A stretch of DNA of 11,143 nt from assembly GCA_007120915.1 (NCBI GenBank), contig SKMT01000130.1:1-11143 (forward strand), read 5' to 3'. The notes under the pieces were generated by a model that ran no database searches, had not been told where the DNA came from, and was given only the letters and a program-made list of their open reading frames with translations. Shown in pieces: positions 7,059 to 11,143 of the stretch (its first letter is position 1; each line of letters opens with the position of its first letter). Position numbers and translations under genes: made by a program. The DNA is from Myxococcales bacterium (lineage in GTDB: Bacteria; Myxococcota_A; Bradymonadia; Bradymonadales; Bradymonadaceae).

Positions 7059-8936
7059 ATGTCCTTTACAGGCCTTCCCATCAGCACCATCGCATGGGCA
7101 GCCGCCTTCGCGGCGGTCGCCATCACGGTGCTGTACCTGCTGCGGCTGCGGCGCCGGCGGGTGGAAGTGCCCTTCTCGCCGCTGTGGGCACAGGTGGCCT
7201 CGCGGCGCATGCAGTCGGACCGACGACGCCTGCTTCGCCGAATCCTGTCCTGGCTTTTGCATCTGACCATCGCGGCGCTGCTTCTATTCGCTGCGCTGGG
7301 CCCCCACTTCGACGAAGAGATCGTCGACGAACGGCATGTGCTGATTCTGGTAGACAACTCCGCGAGCATGGCGGCCACCGACGTCTCCGGGGCGCACGAC
7401 CGGTTTGAACTCGCCCGCGATGAAGCGATCGAACTGCTCGGTACCATCGGCGGAGATGACCGGGTGATGGTCGCCACCTTCAACGACGAGGTCCAGCCGC
7501 TGGGCACCTTCGTAGACGACCCGTCGCTTCTGAAGCCCGCCCTCGCCGATCAGCGATGGACCGCCAACCCCGCCGATCTGAACCAGGCGCTCCGGTTCGC
7601 CGCCGACAGCCTGCGCGACCGCCAGCCCGCCGAACTGGTGGTCATCAGCGACGGCGCCGGTGTCGACGATACAGCGAGCCTCGATGTCGACTTCGGCGAC
7701 GAGACCACGGTGCGCCACCGCAAGGTCGGCGAGTCCTCTGAAAATGTCGCCATCACCGCCTTCGAGGCGCGCCGCTATCCGGCAAACCGGCTGGACCACC
7801 AGGTGTTTCTGCAGCTTCACAGCTATTTTGACCGCCCTGTCGACGTCACACTGCAGATTTTGGCCGACGACACGCCGGTCGAAAACGAATCGCTCCGGCT
7901 CGAACCCGGTGAACCACACCGCCAGTTTTATCCCGAACTCGCCGCCGCCGGCGAACGGCTCGAAGCCAGGCTTCGGCTCGATACCGATGACGCGCGCGAC
8001 GTCTTTCCCCTCGACGACCGGGCCTTCGCGACCATTCCCCCGCCCCAACGGCTCGACGTGCAACTGGTCTCTTCGGGCAACCTCTATCTGGAGGGGCCGC
8101 TTCTGATCGGAACCCACATCGAGCTGGAGACGGTCCACCCCGACGACTACGACCCTGGCGCCGAATTCGACGTCACCATCTTCGACGGCGTCGACGCCGA
8201 ACCGCCCGACACCGGCGATGTGCTCTACTTCGCACCCCACAGAGACTCTTCGCCCTTCGATATCGCCGGCGAAGACAACGAGCCCATCGTCACCGACGTG
8301 CTGGAGGACCATCCCCTGGTACGCTGGGTGCAACTCGACGATCTGAACATCGCCCGCACCACCACCTTCGACGCCGCTGTCGGCGACACGGCGGTCGTCG
8401 AGTCCTTCGGCCAGCCCATCATCATCGCCCGTGAAACCGACGACCGGCGCAAGGCAGCGGTGGGCTTCGATGTACGCGACAGCGACTTCCCGCTGCGGGT
8501 GGGCTTCCCCGTATTTTTGCTCAACGCCATGGACTGGTTCGCCGACGATGACGATGAGCTGCAGCCCGGCTACCCCACCGGCACCACCTGGTCGATCCCG
8601 GTAGATGACGGCGCCGACTCCGCCACCATCACCGACCCCGACGACCGCCGCCACACCGCCGCTGTACACGACGGACAGGCATTGTTTTACGGCGAGTTGC
8701 CCGGGTTCCACACCGTCGAGACCGACCGGGAGTCGATCACCGTCGCCGCCAATCTCGCCGACCCCGCCGAATCGGACATCACCCCACAACAGTTGGAGTT
8801 CGACGACGTCGACGTCGAACAGGACACCGACGAATTGATCTTCGACCGCCGCCAGGTGTGGATGGGCCTTCTGTTCGCCGCGCTGGCATTGCTGATGATC
8901 GAGTGGATCACCTTCAACCGGCGATGGACTGTGTAA
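7059..8936 (+). CDS. BatA-like membrane-anchored VWA protein
   Basis: This 625-residue protein starts with a membrane segment at about 9-29 followed by RLRRRRVEVPFSPLW (29-43), the hallmark of BatA/aerotolerance N-terminal domains (PF07584 type). A second membrane segment lies at about 62-80. A VWA domain follows with VDNSASM (98-104) and VVISDG (194-199). The usual Thr of the metal site is not apparent, since ANPADL (169-174) occupies the position of the normal G-T-D-I/L loop. Residues about 330-500 resemble the glutamine amidotransferase-like region of this family, with FPVFLLNAMDWF at 483-494. A final membrane segment is at about 600-617 (WMGLLFAALALLMIEW nearby), leaving a short basic C-terminus. 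The large central domains probably face the periplasm. It starts 18 bases after the DUF58 stop without a clear Shine-Dalgarno, and its TAA overlaps the next ATG by one base. Bat proteins have been linked to envelope stress and oxygen tolerance, but the role here is unproven. Confidence 0.92.
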   Translation: MSFTGLPISTIAWAAAFAAVAITVLYLLRLRRRRVEVPFSPLWAQVASRRMQSDRRRLLRRILSWLLHLTIAALLLFAALGPHFDEEIVDERHVLILVDNSASMAATDVSGAHDRFELARDEAIELLGTIGGDDRVMVATFNDEVQPLGTFVDDPSLLKPALADQRWTANPADLNQALRFAADSLRDRQPAELVVISDGAGVDDTASLDVDFGDETTVRHRKVGESSENVAITAFEARRYPANRLDHQVFLQLHSYFDRPVDVTLQILADDTPVENESLRLEPGEPHRQFYPELAAAGERLEARLRLDTDDARDVFPLDDRAFATIPPPQRLDVQLVSSGNLYLEGPLLIGTHIELETVHPDDYDPGAEFDVTIFDGVDAEPPDTGDVLYFAPHRDSSPFDIAGEDNEPIVTDVLEDHPLVRWVQLDDLNIARTTTFDAAVGDTAVVESFGQPIIIARETDDRRKAAVGFDVRDSDFPLRVGFPVFLLNAMDWFADDDDELQPGYPTGTTWSIPVDDGADSATITDPDDRRHTAAVHDGQALFYGELPGFHTVETDRESITVAANLADPAESDITPQQLEFDDVDVEQDTDELIFDRRQVWMGLLFAALALLMIEWITFNRRWTV

Positions 8937-11143
8937 TGGACAGCCTGATCGGTCAGATCGCCTTCGACGCCTTCGGCCGCACCTTCGAGGTGCTGGCGCC
9001 GGGGTATTTCGGGCTGTTGCTGCTGATCCCCTTGTTGGCCGTCATCGCCCTGTTCAGCCTCTCTGATTTGCCCCGGTTCCAACGCGCCATCAACCTGGGG
9101 CTGCGCTCGCTGTTGGTCGCCGTCATCGCCGCCGCCCTCGCCCAGGTGGTGGTCACCGATTTCGACTCCCGGGTCGCCACGGTGTACCTGGTCGACGCTT
9201 CCGCTTCGATGCCCGACGACGCGCTCGACCAGGCCGTCGATCATATCAACGACGCCGCCGGTCAGTTGGACGACGGGGACCAACTGCAGGTCATCGCCTT
9301 CTCCGACCGGCCCTATCTGGTCGAGCCCGACGCCGATGGGTTCTACGATGAGATTCCCCGCGCCGACAACGAAGACGGTTTCGACACCGACATCGCCGCG
9401 GCGCTCCGCATGGCCTACGGGCTGTATCCGGACGACCACATCCGCCGCGCAGTGCTGTTGAGCGACGGCAACGAAACCCACGGCGATCTGCTGGCGGAAA
9501 CAAACCGCGCCGCCGACTTCGGCATCCGGCTGTTCACCCAGCCGCTGGACTACGAACGGCCGCCGGAGGTGCTCATCCAGTCCGTTCACGCGCCCGAAAA
9601 CGTCACCGCCGGCGAGCCCTTCGAGTTGACCGCCCGCATCTTCTCGACCCACGACGACACCGTCGACATTCAGCTTTGGCGCGACGAATACCGCCAGGAC
9701 TCCACCACCGTCGACGTCGAACCCGGTGTCACCGAAGTCGACTTCGACGCTGAAATTTCCCGGCCCGGCTTCAGCGAATTTCAGTTCGAGATGGAGGTTC
9801 ACCGAGAAGACACCCACGAGGAAAACAACCGCTGGGTCCACACCGTGCACGCCGGCGATGAGCCGCGAGTGCTCTATGTCGAAGGTGAGATGCGGGCGCG
9901 CCACTACATCCAGCGCGCCGTCGGCGACGCAGACTTCGATCTCGAAACTCGGGGCGCCACCGGACTTCCCCGAAGCGCCGGGGAGCTTGACGAGTTCGAC
10001 CTGGTGCTCATCTCCGACGTTCACGCCGACGACATGTCCCGCGACCAGATGGAACTGCTCGACAGTTACGTGCGCCGCGGCGGCGGGTTGATCCTCGCCG
10101 GGGGCGAAAACTCCTTCGGCCCCGGCGGCTGGCAGAACACCCCGCTCGAAGAGCTGTCGCCGGTGACCTTTGAGGGCTACGAGAGGCGCGAAGACCCCAG
10201 CGTGGCCATCCTTCTGGTCATCGACCGCTCCGGGTCGATGGGCGAACACCGGCGCATGGATCTGGCCCGCGAAGCCGCCCGCGAGGCGGTGCGCGAACTC
10301 GACGACCACGCCGAAATCGGAGTGCTGACCTTCGACCATGAGGTCACACCGGTCAGCCCCATCCAGCCGGTGACCAACCGCTCCCGGATCATCGACCGCA
10401 TCGACGGCATCCGCATCCGGGGAGGCACCGACATCGCCCTGGCGCTCGAAGAGGCCTACGACAAGATGGCCTTTCACCCCGCCCGGATGCGCCATGTGCT
10501 CCTTCTGACCGACGGCATCGCCCCGGAAGACAACATCTTCACCGAGACCATGCCGGCGATGCGCGCCGAGGATATTACGGTGTCCACCGTGGTCGTGGGC
10601 CGCGACGGCGAAACCTCGCTGATGCGTCGGATTGCAGACGCCGGAAACGGCCGATTCTACTTCACCGACCGCGCCGCCGACATCCCGCGCATCTTCGTCG
10701 ACGAGACCACGGCGGTGACCGAATCGGCGCTCATCGAAGAGCCCGTCGGCGCCGAAGTCGCCGTCCCCGCCCCGGTTCTGGAGGGCATCGACTGGCAGCG
10801 CGCGCCATTCCTCTTGGGCTACGTCTCCACCACCGCCCGCCCCGACGCCGAGGTGCTGTTGACCACCGATTACGGCGACCCTCTCCTGGCGCGCTCGCAG
10901 GTCGGGCTGGGCCGCACCGTCGTCTTCACCTCGGACGTCAAAAACCGCTGGGGCGCCCAGTGGGTGCGATGGAACGGATTCCCGCAACTTTGGACGCAAC
11001 TGATCCGCGACACCATGCGCACCGACGACCGCCATCGGCTGCCGATGACCGCCGAAATCGACGGCGACCACGCCCGCGTGACCGTCGACGCCCTGGGCGA
11101 CCACGACCGGTTTATCAACGACCTGGACTCCGAGCTGGAAGTC
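8936..11143 (+). CDS. Membrane protein with two VWA domains and glutamine amidotransferase-like fold (3' end outside window)
   Basis: This frame runs 736 codons to the right edge without a stop. Membrane segments lie at about 22-42 and 56-75. The first VWA domain (about 80-205) has DASAS (87-91), T151 in FDTDIAAAL and D177 in LLSDGNE. A beta-rich segment (about 210-305) follows. Then a class I glutamine amidotransferase-like fold begins with PRVLYVEGEMR (310-320) and RRGGGLILAGGENSFGPGGW (380-399), where the usual nucleophilic Cys is absent. A second VWA domain (about 420-590) is inserted: DRSGS (430-434), GGTDI (496-500), LLLTDG (522-527), so its metal site is complete. The amidotransferase-like fold then resumes with GLGRTVVFTSD (657-667) and WNGFPQLW (679-686). 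The ATG at 8936 shares one base with the previous stop (TAATG), so translation is probably coupled. The fold is probably a binding module rather than an enzyme. Its partner is unknown. Confidence 0.94.
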   Translation, partial: MDSLIGQIAFDAFGRTFEVLAPGYFGLLLLIPLLAVIALFSLSDLPRFQRAINLGLRSLLVAVIAAALAQVVVTDFDSRVATVYLVDASASMPDDALDQAVDHINDAAGQLDDGDQLQVIAFSDRPYLVEPDADGFYDEIPRADNEDGFDTDIAAALRMAYGLYPDDHIRRAVLLSDGNETHGDLLAETNRAADFGIRLFTQPLDYERPPEVLIQSVHAPENVTAGEPFELTARIFSTHDDTVDIQLWRDEYRQDSTTVDVEPGVTEVDFDAEISRPGFSEFQFEMEVHREDTHEENNRWVHTVHAGDEPRVLYVEGEMRARHYIQRAVGDADFDLETRGATGLPRSAGELDEFDLVLISDVHADDMSRDQMELLDSYVRRGGGLILAGGENSFGPGGWQNTPLEELSPVTFEGYERREDPSVAILLVIDRSGSMGEHRRMDLAREAAREAVRELDDHAEIGVLTFDHEVTPVSPIQPVTNRSRIIDRIDGIRIRGGTDIALALEEAYDKMAFHPARMRHVLLLTDGIAPEDNIFTETMPAMRAEDITVSTVVVGRDGETSLMRRIADAGNGRFYFTDRAADIPRIFVDETTAVTESALIEEPVGAEVAVPAPVLEGIDWQRAPFLLGYVSTTARPDAEVLLTTDYGDPLLARSQVGLGRTVVFTSDVKNRWGAQWVRWNGFPQLWTQLIRDTMRTDDRHRLPMTAEIDGDHARVTVDALGDHDRFINDLDSELEV

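Noticed and set aside
6458..7408. A 316-codon + strand frame overlapping the DUF58 and BatA-like genes
   Set aside because: It is Arg/Pro/His-rich, typical of an out-of-frame reading of a high-GC gene, and it conflicts with two well-supported genes.
7284..8789. A 501-codon minus-strand open frame opposite the BatA-like gene
   Set aside because: It is a codon-bias shadow of the BatA-like gene, with no recognisable domain in its translation.
8687..11104. An 805-codon open frame on the minus strand opposite the double-VWA gene
   Set aside because: The + strand frame has clear VWA and amidotransferase-like motifs over the same span. The antisense frame is kept open by the strong C/G third-position bias, and its translation is a Gly/Val/Asp-rich sequence without recognisable motifs.

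Overview
The window is high-GC and densely coded, with every supportable gene on the + strand. The proteins are strikingly acidic (many Asp/Glu-rich linkers), codons end mostly in C or G, and the proteins carry long acidic or glutamine-rich low-complexity linkers. Together with a peptidoglycan glycosyltransferase fused to an AsmA-like region and a MoxR/VWA operon, this suggests a salt-adapted Gram-negative bacterium of the former Deltaproteobacteria, for example a bradymonad or myxobacterial relative. That assignment is an inference from composition and gene content only. There are no RNA genes, mobile elements or CRISPR arrays that I can support.

Layout. (1) Positions 2-3037 hold the 3' part of a very large envelope protein: about 750 residues of AsmA-like beta-rich sequence followed by a complete GT51 peptidoglycan glycosyltransferase domain and an acidic tail. 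There is no transpeptidase domain. The reading frame is open to the left edge, so the true start lies outside the window. (2) Positions 3128-5047 encode a DUF4175-like membrane protein: three membrane segments near the N-terminus, a very acidic Gln/Pro-rich middle, and a conserved-looking C-terminal end. (3) Positions 5143-6144 encode a MoxR-family AAA+ ATPase, preceded by a leader containing long G tracts. (4) Positions 6141-7040 encode a DUF58/VWA protein, overlapping moxR by four bases. (5) Positions 7059-8936 encode a BatA-like membrane-anchored VWA protein. (6) Position 8936 to the right edge encodes a large membrane protein with two VWA domains, the second one nested inside a class I glutamine amidotransferase-like fold. 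Its stop codon is outside the window.

How the genes fit together. Genes 2 to 6 have the order and spacing of an operon of the MoxR-VWA (Bat-type) class: AAA+ ATPase, cytoplasmic DUF58 adaptor, then membrane VWA proteins facing the periplasm. In known systems the MoxR ATPase is thought to work as a chaperone or remodeller on VWA partners. Here there are four VWA modules in three consecutive genes. The substrate is not evident from the sequence. The adjacent glycosyltransferase and the membrane topology point to cell-envelope work, but the glycosyltransferase may be a separate transcription unit.

The least ordinary features are the AsmA-GT51 fusion, the acidic Gln-rich DUF4175-like protein, the nested double-VWA protein, and the mononucleotide tracts (C8 inside the glycosyltransferase gene, G7-TT-G6 ahead of moxR). 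Nothing here amounts to a demonstrably new system; the candidates are listed with the tests that would settle them.
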